64,000 nucleotides of DNA from Thysanoteuthis rhombus. Taxonomy: Eukaryota > Mollusca > Cephalopoda > Oegopsida > Thysanoteuthidae. Numbering within the stretch: the stretch's first letter is position 1; each line of letters starts with the position of its first letter. A program made the position numbers and the translations under genes. The notes beneath the pieces were generated by a model. The model made no database searches. It saw nothing but the letters and a program-made list of their open reading frames with translations, and had not been told where the DNA came from. Shown here in pieces: positions 12,900 through 26,578 of this stretch. Location of the stretch: assembly GCA_963457665.1 (NCBI GenBank), contig OY735209.1:54475019-54539018 (forward strand), written 5' to 3'.

Positions 12900-13340
12900 T
12901 GAGTAATTGTGGTCGGAGGGGAATGTCGAGAGGGGGAGGGATGGTTGGGAAGGGTACTCTTACGGTAGTGGGGTAGGGAGTAGGAGAAGGGAGAGAGAGA
13001 GAGACAGAAAATGGTCACACACGCAACTGGCATAGAGAATAAACAGGAGACGTGTGGTGACGGGAAGAAGGTAGTGTCGGGTGGGCAGGGAGCTTTTGGG
13101 AGTACGGGTGTGGTTGTGGGAGTGATGAGGCCTGGGGAGGGGGAGCGAGAGACAAAGAATCAACTGAGAGATTGTGTTCAATGGAAGGAGGTGTCGGAAG
13201 GACGAGGTGGAAGTTGTAGGAGGAGATGCATGCTGAATGAGAGGGAGAGAATATGTTGGTGGGAGTGACAAAGTAAAGGCAGGGATATAGAGACAGAGAG
13301 AGGTCACTTGCGTGACTCACACAGAGATTCAGTGGGAGAC
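12900..13340. other. G-rich, higher-GC island
   Basis: The plus strand is strikingly G-rich (GGGAGAGAGAG, GGGTGGGCAGGGAG, GGCCTGGGGAGGGGGAG) and GC is visibly higher than in the flanks. It starts about 75 bases after the RTE tail. Open frames on both strands are composition driven. Several GGG runs could in principle form G-quadruplexes. No promoter or exon can be shown. Confidence 0.5.
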
Positions 13341-15901
13341 ATATATGGAGACATGCACAGGTTACCACAGTACAGCAGCAACTTCCTTGTCATGGTTTTT
13401 GAAAAAAGTTTATGGTCATACCTAACATTATGGTAAATGGTAAAAACTTAGCAGCAGGTGCACGATTATATACATAAAATAAATTATTAAAATATATGGA
13501 TATTCGTTTGTTATGCACAACAGTCTGTTTCATATATTGATAATCGTCTGGTACATTTTTAACTGTGACGTGACCCGACCGTTCTAAGAACGGGAAAATT
13601 GCATGTTGAGACTGCTTTTGAATAGGTAAACAGTGTTTGTGAGGAATTAGGTGAACCGATAAGATGTAGATTGAAGAGGGAGAGAGCAATTGTGACAAAG
13701 AAAGGAAGGAAGCTGTTATTCTAAGAGAGGGGATAATAAGAAAGAAGAAGCATCGTAAAGATACGATATAGGTAATGGGTAAAGAAAGAGGAATATTTCT
13801 TCCTTTTTACGTCACATGGTATTTCCTTTTCACAGTAAATTCTCTCGATAAAAGATAGAAAGTACAAAAGAGAAATAAAAAGACAATGCGGACTAAACAG
13901 TAGTTACACTTCATATTTATAACTTTTTTCATTTTACCATAGATTATGTTGCATTTAGGACGATATTTTTGTTTTATTTTGATCCGATGATTATTTGTTT
14001 TGACTTAAGAACTAAATAGTTTATTTACAGGAACAAACGTTGACAAATCCCGTCAAAAATTGTATCTACAGCGTCGTGGTTTTTATTTCTTGTTTTATCT
14101 GATCTTTTTGCCTTTTGAAATTTCGAAATCGGTGTTTACCTAACGTCAATACGATATGCATACAATCCACCGTTTTTTATTTCACTCGTTAAAGTTTCTA
14201 TTCTCGTTCTTGGCGTTTTTTGCACGAACCTTCTTTCGTGTCAACACTTCGAAAAGCATTTCTGTACTTCTATCAAATAGCTTGTTCGGTTCCTCAAAAC
14301 GTATTATGTCTATCTTTTCCTCTAAGCAAATATTTGATGTGTTTTTGTACAAGATCACCATTTTAATGATTCCCCATTTGATTTGCAGTCTTCTGTACTC
14401 TTTTTAAAAACTCCGAATGTACTACGATAGTATTGTATCGTTTTCATATATTTGGTTATCAAATGATTGGTTATGATTGCTTCCAATTTGTTTCGATAAC
14501 TCCTATATATATATCTTTTCTTCATTCAGGTCTTCTTTGAGTTTAGAAGTACGTATTACACTGATTTAGATATTGACTGTTCCCAAAATACATTATATTT
14601 TAGTACAACACACATTAGCACTAAAAATGTTTCTCGTTTTGACAAGAATATCTAATATAGTAAAAAATTTGTGCTCCATTCTTTTGTGAGTAATGTTTCT
14701 TCTATTCTATTAGGCATCAACTCATACAAAGAAATTATGAATGGTGGTGTTATTGTATTTTCCGAGGTAGACTGGATTGTTGCTGTTGGAACATCTCGGA
14801 ACTTTTCATGTTTCAGTTTTTCACGTGAAGAATATTTAGATTGGGGAATGCACTGGTCAGTTCAGGATACAGATTTGCTTCCTGGAAAACCAATTAGAAA
14901 CAGAATGTGCAATTCAGCAAAGGGCATTATCGTGCTGAAATATCCGATTTATTGTATTCGGTAGTGATTGTTTGAATTGCTACAATTTACTCTCTAAAAC
15001 CTCTGAATAAGTCATTGAATTCATTCGACCTCCAATGATACCTAGGCCACTCTATATATTACCCAAATATAATGGTTTCCACCCCTCGGGACATATTTGA
15101 TGTTACTGAAATTTACTTCTCTCCAATTCTCTACAGTTTACTTGTATTTCTTACAGAAATCTCATCTAGTATGTATATGTTTCGTTGTTTTGTTTTAGTT
15201 AGGAGAGGTTTCTTAACCTTACGAGCACAGATTCTTTTAGTCGTCATTAAATAGTCAACTTGTAGCATTGTATATTCAATTCCAAAATGGACAAAAACGA
15301 GTCTTTGTATTTTTTGTAAAGATTTAGCAGGTTTTGCTCTCATCTACGAGTGCTCCATTGTGGTTGCCCAGTGTGCCTTTCGGGTAAGAAAAATGTTGCT
15401 TCGTCTTTTACGGTTTTCAGAACTTTTCAGACACAAAATGAACTAATCTTCGTGTGTGCTGCCTTGCTTATTCATTCCTTAGGACGCCCACACCTTTTCC
15501 TTTCCGGTAGCAATCAGGACCTTTGCACCTGAATGTCGGCCCATATTTACTACGAAAGATTAAATACATTACCGGAAAAAAGCTATTACTTAAAATATCT
15601 CTTCGACTAACTGGACGAGTCTAAAGATCACCCTTTAATCAAAGAAATGAAGCAATAAATCAAATACTTCGAAAATATCTTATATTTCTGGAACAGTCCA
15701 TAATTGAAATATGTTTGATGTCTGCTACTGTTCTTTCTTCACTTTGTATTTGATTGAAAAAGCCTTAGTCTGACGACCAGATGATAGGCCTAGATCGTTT
15801 CACTGAATTTACAGACACTACGCAATGAATTGTTCAAAAGAATTGAAATCAATTATTATGTTGCTGTTTTATAATGGATATGATACAATTTTGAACCGAG
15901 T

Positions 15902-15980
<79 letters not shown>
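15902..15980. repeat. (TG)n(TA)n microsatellite
   Basis: Six TG units are followed by about 34 uninterrupted TA units. Confidence 0.95.
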
Positions 15981-15983
<3 letters not shown>

Positions 15984-16468
15984 AACACTTTGTAACAATT
16001 GAACATACAGCTGGTACAATCTGATCCTTGGTAGAACTGGCAGACAGGTATTCCAAGGCAGAATTCTTTACGGGTACTACTCTAGTATGATTGTAAAGAC
16101 ACATCTGTCGGTGAAATGATCATTGTGGATACAATAAATATTTTTAACAACACGTATTGACTCGATTGAATAAAACTTATAAAATCAACCAGTTTGTTGG
16201 ATTATAGATTTACGTACATCTCACCGGCACCTGTGTTTTTATTAGAGCCAAAATTTTTTAAAAGTCACTATTTGGAATGCTGACTTTTAAAGTGATCAGA
16301 CCATTCCAAATGAATGATTAGTGCAACACTGTATACCTACTCCGATTTTGTAGCTTTTACCCTAAGATTAGTAAATTTCAATAAATACAATGCAAGTTCC
16401 AATAAACATCAAAACTATACGTATTGAGATTCATGTTGATTTAACTGACCATGGATTCTGTCAAAATC

Positions 16469-16515
16469 TTTAGAGAATATTGTTTCAAATTTTTAGAGAA
16501 TATTGTTTCAAATTT
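16469..16515. repeat. exact 23-24 bp tandem duplication
   Basis: The unit TTTAGAGAATATTGTTTCAAA appears twice back to back with only one or two T of slack. Exact identity implies a recent duplication or slippage event. Confidence 0.85.
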
Positions 16516-17219
16516 GGTAGGTTATCGAAGAAAAGGAAAAAAACAAATTAACATTCAAACGGAACTAAATTTGATTTTTAACAAAATATTTCGAAATCCA
16601 GGAGAACTGTGGAAGGGGTAATCTTTGACATCCCGGCAAATAATCATATACTTATATAATTTTTTTCAAAAAGCAATCACATTGATGGAAATTATATAAA
16701 AATACATTAGGTATTTGTTTTTAAAGGATTCAGTCCAGAGCGTATTGAAGATTCCGGAAAACCTGACTAAATTTGCTCAAACTGCATATTCTTGAATTTA
16801 ACTAACTTTCTGCCTTTTTTATTGGAAACATAAATCAAGTTGAATTCTATTAGTGTGGAAAGATATGGCGTATATTCAGGGTTTTCGGTTTAGTTTTAAG
16901 ATATAGTTTAAAAACTGGGTGTGTTATTTCTTTGTTTCTAAAAGAAATACGGTTCCACATTGTAGCGCCTTGAAAAATTATTTCTATCTGCATCTTATTG
17001 ACTAATATTATCACATTTTTTTTTACAATTATTTTCTTTCATCACAGTTTTTTAGTTGTGTTTTTTTTTTCATTGCAATCTATGGTAGTGCGTAAATAGC
17101 TCAGGTGGGAAATAAGATTGACGTAGAATAATGGCCCGAGGAAAATTGTGATACAATCAGTGTAAATCCAAATAGAGGACAGATTGGAAGATTAAAGATC
17201 AGATTTGATCTTTTACAGT

Positions 17220-17562
17220 AAAGCTCAGTCAGTAAGAGCAGCTGGTGCTATTAAGCAGGCTTCTCCGAAGCAGAGGGGTAGTGAGTTCGGATCATTTCGG
17301 ATCCAGGTTGTTTACTCACTGTCATAGCTTAACATTCCGAGTACAGCTACGATAAAATGTAACTAAAAATTAAGATGAAAGAAGATACTAGTAAAAAGTG
17401 AATAATAATGGTAGAGTCAAATAATGGGGACCCGTGGCTGTTGTTTGGACAACTAGGTTTGAAAGCATTGTGTAGTCCCTAGAATACGATGATCAAATTT
17501 AGCTGGGGTGGCCCGCTCAAACATTTTGGAATAGCCCACAGGGTACCTTTTCATAATGTTTG
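17220..17562 (+). mobile_element. tRNA-derived SINE (SINE-2), copy with head
   Basis: The head (17222-17300) has an A-box-like AGCTCAGTCAGTAAGAGC and, about 60 bases later, a B-box-like GTGAGTTCGGATCAT, the layout of a tRNA-derived RNA polymerase III promoter. The surrounding sequence cannot fold into a full tRNA, so it is not a working tRNA gene. The body (17400-17562: CAACTAGGTTTGAAAGCAT, then ATGATCAAATTTAGC, then CTCAAACATTT) recurs inverted at 20090-20265. Confidence 0.6.
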
Positions 17563-18099
17563 ATGTTTAGTAATCCACTGATAGGTGTAAAATATGGTTA
17601 TTGGACAAAGCATACAAAGTAATGCAAACTCTATAAAAAGTATGACTATATAAATATAGTTGTCTTTAAACTTCCTTATCGTCTAAGTATCTGATTAATA
17701 CGTTGTAAAATTAAACTTTTGGGACTCTTTGTATGACTTTGGAGGTGAAGGCCTTTGCATGTTGTGTTTAAAAACCACATTTCATAACCTTTAGATCAAG
17801 GATTAACGTAATTATCTCCCAATATCTCACATTTACTAACATTCTGAAGCCTAGAAACATGTCATTTGGTAAAAGCTTAGTAGGAAGTAAGATATTAACA
17901 ATCACTACAATAAAACATCTTAAAACATGTAAAATATCTTCGATCATAATTATATTCAAAGAATAGAATAAAACAGAAGTAAAATGTTTATTTTCAGACT
18001 GAATTTCTTGCCCTACATAGTCTGATTCCGAACACATCCAAATCTTTCACTGTCCTGTCAGACACCTAAAGCGCCTTTCCCAAGAGATTCAAGAAAAGA

Positions 18100-19090
18100 T
18101 TTAAAGTAATTCAATTTATTTCTCTATCGACTACAGTTGTCTCTTCTTGAAGAGCTATAATAACTTCAGCCATTTCATTCATACCAAGTTCACTGCAGTC
18201 ATAAATAGACCTTTGTTGTCAGGACCCAAGATCGACCATCAATTGTAATGTGTTATATGTTCTGGTTATACATACATCAGATTGTGAAGTTGTTTCACCT
18301 GTTAGATAATCTTCTTTAAAGTTGTCATTATCAACAATTACGGCATCTGAGTATCCTTCTGCTATTTCATCTGGGCAAATCTTGCTTTTTGCATTTAATT
18401 TTTTGTGTATATTTCATGAAGATTCAAGACTTCTGCCAAGCAGTGTAAAAAATCTTTTATCTCTTGACCTCTTGTCAGGCAATGCATTCTTACTCATAAT
18501 TTGATGCAGAAAATGTGTTATCTTGTTATCAAAGATTCTAGGATAGGAAATGTGCTTTTTTAAAAGGGTGTCAATGGTCCCATCAAGCTGGGTAGTGGTT
18601 GGGGTCCACCATTCATTTTCAGAATTCAGCTTCTCATTTCGAGATCTCCAAAATGAATAGATTGCGATTTGAAACTTTTCCCAGAATGTTGTAGCTGAAC
18701 AATATGGAGGTGGTCTCGGAGAGGATGCTTAAGGTCTTTGAGTAGCATACACCATTGTGAAGATGTTTTCCGTGAGAAGTTCTCACCTTAGTGACCGCAG
18801 AGATATCGTCACCTTTTCTGCTTCGTATTTCCTCTGGTACCCCAGCCCCACTTCGTGTTCCAGTGGATTCTTCTTCTTTTCAATTCCTATCTTTTTGCAG
18901 CTTACAGGAACAAGCACATTCTATGTCTATGCCACAGTTTACCATTCGTTCCTGAAGTCCTATCTACTGTATTGTAAACATTGTGAAACTTATCTGAACC
19001 TTTCCACTTCAGTGCCAGATCCTGGAATTCAGATCAGAACAATGTTGTTTGCAAAAGTGCTATTTCCTCCATCCCCAGATAATTAATCAG
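18100..19090 (-). pseudogene. decayed coding relic, unknown family (possibly transposon-borne)
   Basis: One minus-strand frame stays open, apart from two stops, from about 18730 to 18120. It reads ...SATTFWEKFQIAIYSFWRS..., then NALPDKRSRDKRFFTLLGRS, a stop, then KICPDEIAEGYSDAVIVDND, NFKEDYLTGETTSQSD, a second stop, then MNEMAEVIIALQEE. The composition is clearly protein-like. Upstream (18730-19090) further minus-strand pieces (LINYLGMEEIALLQTT, then EFQDLALKWKGSDKFHNVYN) need frameshifts. The 'VDNDNFKEDYLTGETTS' stretch recalls a 'DNxDFxxDTLTGxxTxH' motif that I associate with uncharacterised, multicopy invertebrate proteins; this link is from memory. No splice sites or start codon are obvious. 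Confidence 0.5.
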
Positions 19091-20089
19091 CCACAACTTC
19101 AAGTTTTCTCTTCTTTGCAAAAATGTGTGGCTTCGACATGACGTTATACAGACAGAGGATATGAAAAACTAATCGAAAACGGAATTAGCACAAATTGAAA
19201 TCAGCTTTGCTTATAAAGTTCGTAGGTCAATATGGATTATTTTGTGTTTGTAGATACAATTTATTTTGATGCTTTGCCAACAATTCTAGGCTTAACAGAC
19301 GCTCTGGGGTTATTTCGGGCTGATAACAACCAACAAAAGACCAAGATAATTAGAAAAAGTTATCTTTAATTTTGTCTCTGAGCTCTTACACTCTCTGTAG
19401 TGGTCGTGTATTTCGGTTCAACTCTATCTGCATAATCAAATACTCGATGTACACTACGAGGTCGCTGCCACAAAAATACGTCTTTTCAAAGCCACTGTTA
19501 CTGGATCAAGACGCTGAATTGTATACATGCGTTTGTATGTACAAGGGGCAAAACCTGAGAGCACACGGGGTTAACAGAGCCCATTAATCATTAGGAGACT
19601 GCAACATCCCTATCTGGCTTGCAGGTCAATCTCAGGTCACAAATAAAAATATGGTATCATTTTTAGGATACTTCAGTAGTACACGGACCCTGGAGGCTTG
19701 AAAATCTACAGATAAAGTAACGTCACCAATTTGGGAAATAGGATAGGGATGAATTCAAAATGTTTTATTGTATTCTTTGTTGATTTTTAACTTCCTATCA
19801 CGTTTGACGCAAATAATACGTTTCTATGGTTCGGAATCTTAGTTAAATGCACAGTATTTAGCAAAAATTGCGTTAGTCTGATGGTTTTAAAATGATGTTG
19901 TTAAACACAGCACGGAAAGGCTCCACAAGGTCACACATACGTATAACTATACAACGTATCAATCAGATATTAATATAATAATAATTTAAAAGTCATCAAT
20001 TTTAAGTAGTTGGACATTTTGAGGCTTTCTTTAACTTTTTAGAGCTTTGCACTTTGTGTTCAATTACTATATTTTACGCCCGTCGGACC

Positions 20090-20265
20090 AAATATTACCA
20101 AACGGCATCCCTCACGAAAAGGCATCCTACAGACAATGCCTAAATGTTTGAGAGGGTCGTCCTAGCGAAATTTGATCTGCTGGTTCTAAGGGCGTAGAAA
20201 ATCCTTTCAAACCTAGTTTCCCAAACGTCTATCACGGATCGTTGACGTTTGACTCTTCTACATAT
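20090..20265 (-). mobile_element. SINE-2 body copy, headless
   Basis: Read on minus, AAACTAGGTTTGAAAGGAT, then CAGATCAAATTTCGC, then CTCAAACATTT align with the body of the copy at 17400-17562. The tRNA-like head is absent. Confidence 0.6.
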
Positions 20266-20819
20266 AATAAAAAATAAATGAATGTAATATTGATACATAT
20301 TATCTATCTGTATTTCTTTATCACCATATACGTAGTTACTAAACCCAGCTTAGTTCGGCACAGGGTCAAATAAGGAAGGCATAGTGTTGGGAGACTGTTT
20401 TACACCAACATCACTAGTTGTTAGATCCTGCTTGATTGTTTGCTTTGAATATCAGCATTAATCATCTTGGTTTTCAACTGGGCTTTCAAAAACCAGTTGG
20501 TGAAAGTTATGTAACCACCTCAGACACCAATGTATATTTCGATATCAATTGCCATCATAAGTACGTTATCATACATTTTTGTAATCACCTACGAGATGAA
20601 AAATTCAAATATAATGTCTGATATTGTTTACTGTTAAATTTTCAGAAAAGAAAAAGGAAATAATTCGAGGAGGGTTCTGCACGCCGCACACAACAGTTTA
20701 TGCGCTGATCCTCTTTAAATATGATGGGTAGGTTTCCTCTGTGAAACGAGTATACATGCAACATTATTGATATCCTTAGTAAAAATAAATAATGATAGAA
20801 GTCGTAGAAATTATTTTTG

Positions 20820-21260
20820 TTAGAAACCGTCATCGAAGACGATCACCAAAAACTGTCAAATAGGTTTCAAAATTTTTAAAATTCGTCCGGCTCGTCGGCT
20901 GGCTGACCAGCTTATGTACCTATCACGAGTATAGGCTGTAGTAATGGGGCTGAAGGGCTGGAATTTTAACATACGTACCAAAAACATTTTCATAACCTCC
21001 TCTCCAGATAGGTTTTTAGGGGATTAGACTTTCAATGTAAGTTTGTGCTAAACTGACCTCTTCGTTTGTGTCGGAAAGGATTCACGTTTGTTTTGTTTTT
21101 TTTTCGAAAATTCAGGCTTTTGTTTAGAGTTCACTACCCAACAAAATTCGAAAAAAGTAACTTTTTCATTGATCACCCTTTTCAACAACTTTGCCAAAAG
21201 ACTTCGGCCACGTATCAGGTTCCATTGAATGACTAACTGGGTTTCGTCTTAGTAATGTTT
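20820..21260 (+). repeat. interspersed repeat R-B, copy 1
   Basis: About 440 bases match, in inverted orientation, the segment 41400-41840. Shared landmarks are GTCCGGCTCGTCGGCTGGCT, GGTTTTTAGGGG, TGCTAAACTGA, TTCGAAAATTCAG and TGATCACCCTT. No coding capacity seen. Confidence 0.6.
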
Positions 21261-21710
21261 GTACAGATGGCTGTTAGATGTTACATTACTGTTGATGACA
21301 CCACTGTTGGCAGCGATATATGTACTGCCTTGTCGATCTAATATTTTCTCTCATGGATTTCTTCACGGTTCTTATTCAAGAAGAAGTCTTATGATTATAA
21401 TTCTATTGATCAGCCAGTAACTCGAATATGTCTTAGGCAGGTTTCTTTCTGGGAAATCTGGGAATTGCGTTGCTAGTTTGATGCCAAAATTTGATCACCA
21501 TAAAATCCGTGAATTCTGACCCAAGACCCCAAAACCAAAAGAACAACTTTCACATACAAATGTCATTTTACATGTGGGTGATACACAAACTTATATCTAT
21601 CTCTTTATCGCGTTTCCTTCTTTTCCCTTCAATTTTCACCTTATTTTCATTGAATTTACTATCTATTCTATGCTATGTTTGAATCTATAATCTAACCCAT
21701 TTCTCAATCC

Positions 21711-21757
<47 letters not shown>

Positions 21758-21773
21758 AATCTATCTATCTATC
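21711..21773. repeat. (CTAT)n microsatellite
   Basis: About 15 ATCT units with a single CAAT interruption near the end. Confidence 0.95.
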
Positions 21774-22048
21774 CAAGAAGGTGGATCAATTTATGTAGAC
21801 TGATCCAGTCGTTAGTCAAATAATGATTAATCTTTTTGGTCAATGGAGAATCGTCAGGTTAAGTGCATTGACAATAAAGGTGATTATGTTGAGAGGTAAA
21901 TATTTGTTGTGTAATGTAATTGATTTTTTGTCTTCATTAGACTTCAGACTTATACGTCTATTTATCCGTGCTCATATGTTCTACTTACCTACCCCAGTTT
22001 GTTGTATCCATTTTATTCATGTTTTCAATAGCTAAAAGGTTAGCGATG

Positions 22049-22604
<556 letters not shown>

Positions 22605-22619
22605 TATTTATAATATTTA

Positions 22620-23165
22620 CTCAGGTCGAAATCATCATTATCATCATAATTTTAGCATCCGACGTTTGACATACACATTCCCCCGAATTCTTTGAATATC
22701 TCTATCATGGGCATTGCAGAACCAGTATTTTCCAAATTTGTCTAATTCGTCACGCCATCTAATGTGCTGTCAGTCACAATTTCGCTTATGATCACTGGTG
22801 ATCCACGTTATGAGACGAAATGTCCAGCGGTAGTCTTTCATTCTTGCAACATGAGTAACCCAATGCCATATGAGTCTTCTAATCGATTCTTTGACATCTC
22901 TGACAAGTCCTTCTCTATTGTACTGAGCTGTCTCGTTCTCTCCTGAGAACGTTCCATGGTTCTTAGTTTGAAAGCCAATCTTTTGATAAGGTCCCATGTT
23001 TCAGCTCCATAGATGATTATCGGGAGGATGCATTAGTTATATATCTTTCTTTTCATGACTCATGGGATTTTTTTGTTCTTGATCAACCAAAGGTTTGCCT
23101 GCCTACATGATTCTTCGCTTGATTTCCTCTTCTTTTGAGGATTTTATTGGGATTTGAAATCCTAA
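22620..23165 (-). mobile_element. RTE-type LINE 3' fragment
   Basis: On minus, the sequence encodes a clear RTE ORF2 C-terminus: about 23020-22940 'LIIYGAETWDLIKRL'-like, then VRDVKESIRRLI (around 22890), and THVARMKDYRWTFRLITW (around 22830), matching the family box 'GHVARMxDNRW'. Further 3' it runs through a WRDELDKF-like region and the CAAACGTCGGATGC motif to a short (GAT)n tail at 22625-22650, next to the TA palindrome. Frame breaks make it inactive. Confidence 0.85.
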
Positions 23166-23199
23166 GAGTTGTTGAAATGAGTAAAACCGTTTAATCTTC

Positions 23200-23480
23200 T
23201 ATTGTCAATATTTTTGGTTGATTTATTTTTTCATTCCGATTTAGAGACTCATGTTTTGTTAAAATCAGGAATTGTTATGTTAAGGATTACTGGTTATGTT
23301 TTTTGTTGTTGAGAGATACTTGTTATGTTGATTATCATCGTTGCATTTTTTGTTTTCGATATTTTTGTTACCTTCCAGCTTTATTCCGATTTTGAGACGC
23401 ATGTTTGGTTCAAATAATTGCTAAGTTGTTGGTTACTGTTTCAATTTTTTTATTGTTGATATATCTATCTATATCTGCTG
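23200..23480. repeat. degenerate tandem repeat, about 160 bp unit
   Basis: ATTCCGATTTAGAGACTCAT followed by GTTTTGTT and GGTTATGTT returns about 155 bases later as ATTCCGATTTTGAGACGCAT followed by GTTTGGTT and GGTTACTGTT. T-rich and non-coding. Confidence 0.5.
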
Positions 23481-24380
23481 ACTATTTGTTTATTTTTTCA
23501 AATTTTAAATTCTTGCCCGGTTATGTTTCTATTAATTTTTGGGGGTGGGGTGTATTTTGTTTTGTATCTGCACTTTAAGCCTTTTCCAATTTAGAGTATG
23601 ATCATTTTTCTTACTGCTTGAGTGCTATCAAAGAGAATTTCTCATCAAAACAAAGTAGACATTTTGAATATAAGTCCTTGCAAGATCCTTTTCTTACTAT
23701 TTTTCTCCATTAATAATTTCCACTTCACCGTGGATGTCTTTTCCTTGTTTTTGAATTACTGGTAAGAAAAATGAGTGAGAAGTGTCATTTTTTAAATTTT
23801 CATGCGCGGATGATTTTATAGGGTTGGGTAATCTGGTTTTTGAGACTTCAAAATAAAAATATGATTGATTTGGATTTTCTAGAGCGAAAATCAATTTCAA
23901 TGGTTAGACATGTATCCCCAATTTATATTTGTTGGGCCTCTTGCAGTCACATTTGTAATTGTATGTGTTGTTTCTCCTTTTTGAATTCCTATCTAATTGT
24001 TATGGGCTTTTATTTCCTTTTCAAAATTGTGTGACCATATTCAATTTTAATTATATTCTTGTTGAGAATTTCGTGGAGTCCGTTATTTTATGAGTGTTCA
24101 ATTAATTTCATAATTATTCACCGACTTTTGTTATGATTTGTATATTAGTGCAGGTATATACTAAATTTTCATCTTTTTTGTTTTAAATTTTCGTTGTTGT
24201 TTCGCTTTCCTGATTGTTTTTGTCAAATTCAGATTTATATTTTCCACTTCTTTTCAGTGCTTTTTGGTGTGTTTAGTTAATTTTGTGAAATGCGTTCTTA
24301 TTAGATGAGTTTTGTGTTAATCTTTTGTTTACAGATTCTTGGATTAGGGTCAGAGAAGATGGTGGATGATTTGAATGTAT

Positions 24381-24383
<3 letters not shown>

Positions 24384-24459
<76 letters not shown>

Positions 24460-24506
24460 TATATATATATGTATATATATATATATGTTTATATATATAT
24501 ACATAT

Positions 24507-24579
<73 letters not shown>
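24384..24579. repeat. interrupted (TA)n/(CA)n microsatellite
   Basis: Long TA runs with AAATAAAT, GTAT and a short (CA)n block near 24505. Confidence 0.95.
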
Positions 24580-24581
<2 letters not shown>

Positions 24582-25619
24582 CGTACTATTTAGTTTTACA
24601 TATAGTTCATACGTGTTTAATCTAAGGTTGAATGTGAGGTCAAGGGAATCAAAAAATTTGACGCTTACTTTTACTTTAATCTTAAACACTATTTCTTTAA
24701 ATTCTTTCATGATTGTTTTCAGTTTTATCACATTTATGACCATTTCAATTTTTCTAAAACTAATACACTGTCGCCACGGTGTGATCTAATGTTTTCTTTA
24801 TCTATAAAACTGATTAGTCGAAATAAGATGGATAGTTCAATTTAGTCGGAGACCTGGGCAAAGTCATATGCGCCCATTGCAGAAGTTCAAATCATTTTTT
24901 CTCAATTCACTGAACTTCATATCTATCTTATACCAAAATCTATTTACATCGATATCTATCTACCTTTACATTTATTTTTGTGTGCGTGTGTATGTGTATC
25001 TTTCATTACGAATGACTGACAAAGAGCATGTTTCATTCTTTTAGTAATCTTTTTGTTTTTGTTGAGGGTGTGAGCATTGGATATTTTTCTTTTCCTTCGG
25101 TTTTTTTTTTAAAGAAAATTATCAGTGGTGCTTCTATCATTTGCAATCTATCAATACAGTTTTAAATAGTATTCAGATATTGTTTACAGGTTTTTTAGCA
25201 AATAGGAGTGTTATAGTTTAGTGGTTCGTGACTTTTCAACTGTCTTTTAAAATTTTTTTCTCTTGTAGTTTGATGGTAGATGGAACGTCCTGTTAATAAT
25301 ATTCTGGTATGTTCTATACATGAGCTAGGATGTTAATGATAGGAAACATAAGCCCCCAAAGGAGAAATGACCTCATGACATTAGTCGGGTTACTTGGGGA
25401 TTCTTACAGCAGTTTCTTTTGTGTTGTTTTAGACTTCATGTAATAAATCTATATGTATATTCATACATTGTCTAAGTTTAATGATAAAATAGCCCATTGA
25501 AGTGTTACTACTCGCTAGAAAATGGTTTGGTTTTGTTTCAATCATGCATATAAGGATACTTGATTGGATAATTTAAAGGAAAAAAACAGATTGATGGAAG
25601 CAAGATGATATACGAGGTG

Positions 25620-26130
25620 GAAATACAACCCGAAGAAATTTTTCAGTGTAATTGGTATTCTTAAAGATTATATTATAAGTTGGTTTGTCTCAGATTAAAG
25701 TCGACACAACGGACTTAATATTCACGTGGGTTGACACTCAACAGAAGTGACATGAACAGCAAATCACGTTTTTTTTTATATTTAATGATCCCTCATCGTT
25801 AAATACGTTTCTTGGGTAACCTACGTAAGTAAGTCCTGTTTCAATTGATTAAATGATGTGTAGTATAAAATAATAAAATGCACCATGATAATACCTCATA
25901 TAAAATAACGATCTACATGTACGCCATAAGCTATTTACTAAAACCATGGCTAAAAGGGAGGTGGTCTTTGATCAACACTACTGGGGTGCCATAATGATAT
26001 AACTGTATTGTTTTAGAAATTCCGGAGACAGTTACTCGGTAAACAAGTGATAGTCCAAACAAAAGAAAACTTACACATAGTAGCATAATAACAGAGTATG
26101 TGCAAAACAACAAAAAAAAAATCACTGAAG
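25620..26130 (+). repeat. interspersed repeat R-C, copy 1
   Basis: About 450 bases are related in the same orientation to 49860-50280. Shared landmarks are TTGGTTTG, ATTCAC with ACACTCAACAGAAGTGACA, ATGATAAT with CC and TATAAA, TTTGATCAACACTACTGGGG, ACTGTATTGTT and ACAGTTAC with GGTAAACAA. Divergence is high and no protein is recognised. Confidence 0.6.
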
Positions 26131-26387
26131 AAAATTAGATAAATTTCACAAATAGATATTGGGAAATAAGTGATTAAAGTGACACAAAATGAATTTTCAA
26201 AAAGTTAAAAAAATGTTTAGTGTTTAAAGCTATCTATCTGTATAATTCAATTTATTCATATTTATCTATATTGGTTTATCCATATTTATTCATCCCTCTA
26301 TCAACCACTATTTATCTATCTACCAATCTTTATTCATTTGGTTATCTTTATTGACGTTCATCTTTGTAACCATATTTATCTAACAGT

Positions 26388-26394
26388 CCCCCCC

Positions 26395-26430
<36 letters not shown>

Positions 26431-26440
26431 GCATATACAT

Positions 26441-26513
<73 letters not shown>

Positions 26514-26578
26514 TATACATATATATATATATGCATATACATATATATATATATATATATATACATATATAAATATAT

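Noticed and set aside
12960-13368. Overlapping minus-strand frames of 115-117 codons
   Set aside because: They arise from G-rich composition on plus (Ser/Pro/Leu-rich on minus), overlap each other in different frames and have no domain.
17222-17300. tRNA gene on plus
   Set aside because: Only the promoter boxes fit. The arms do not pair fully, and the downstream body recurs at 20.1 kb, so it is a SINE head.
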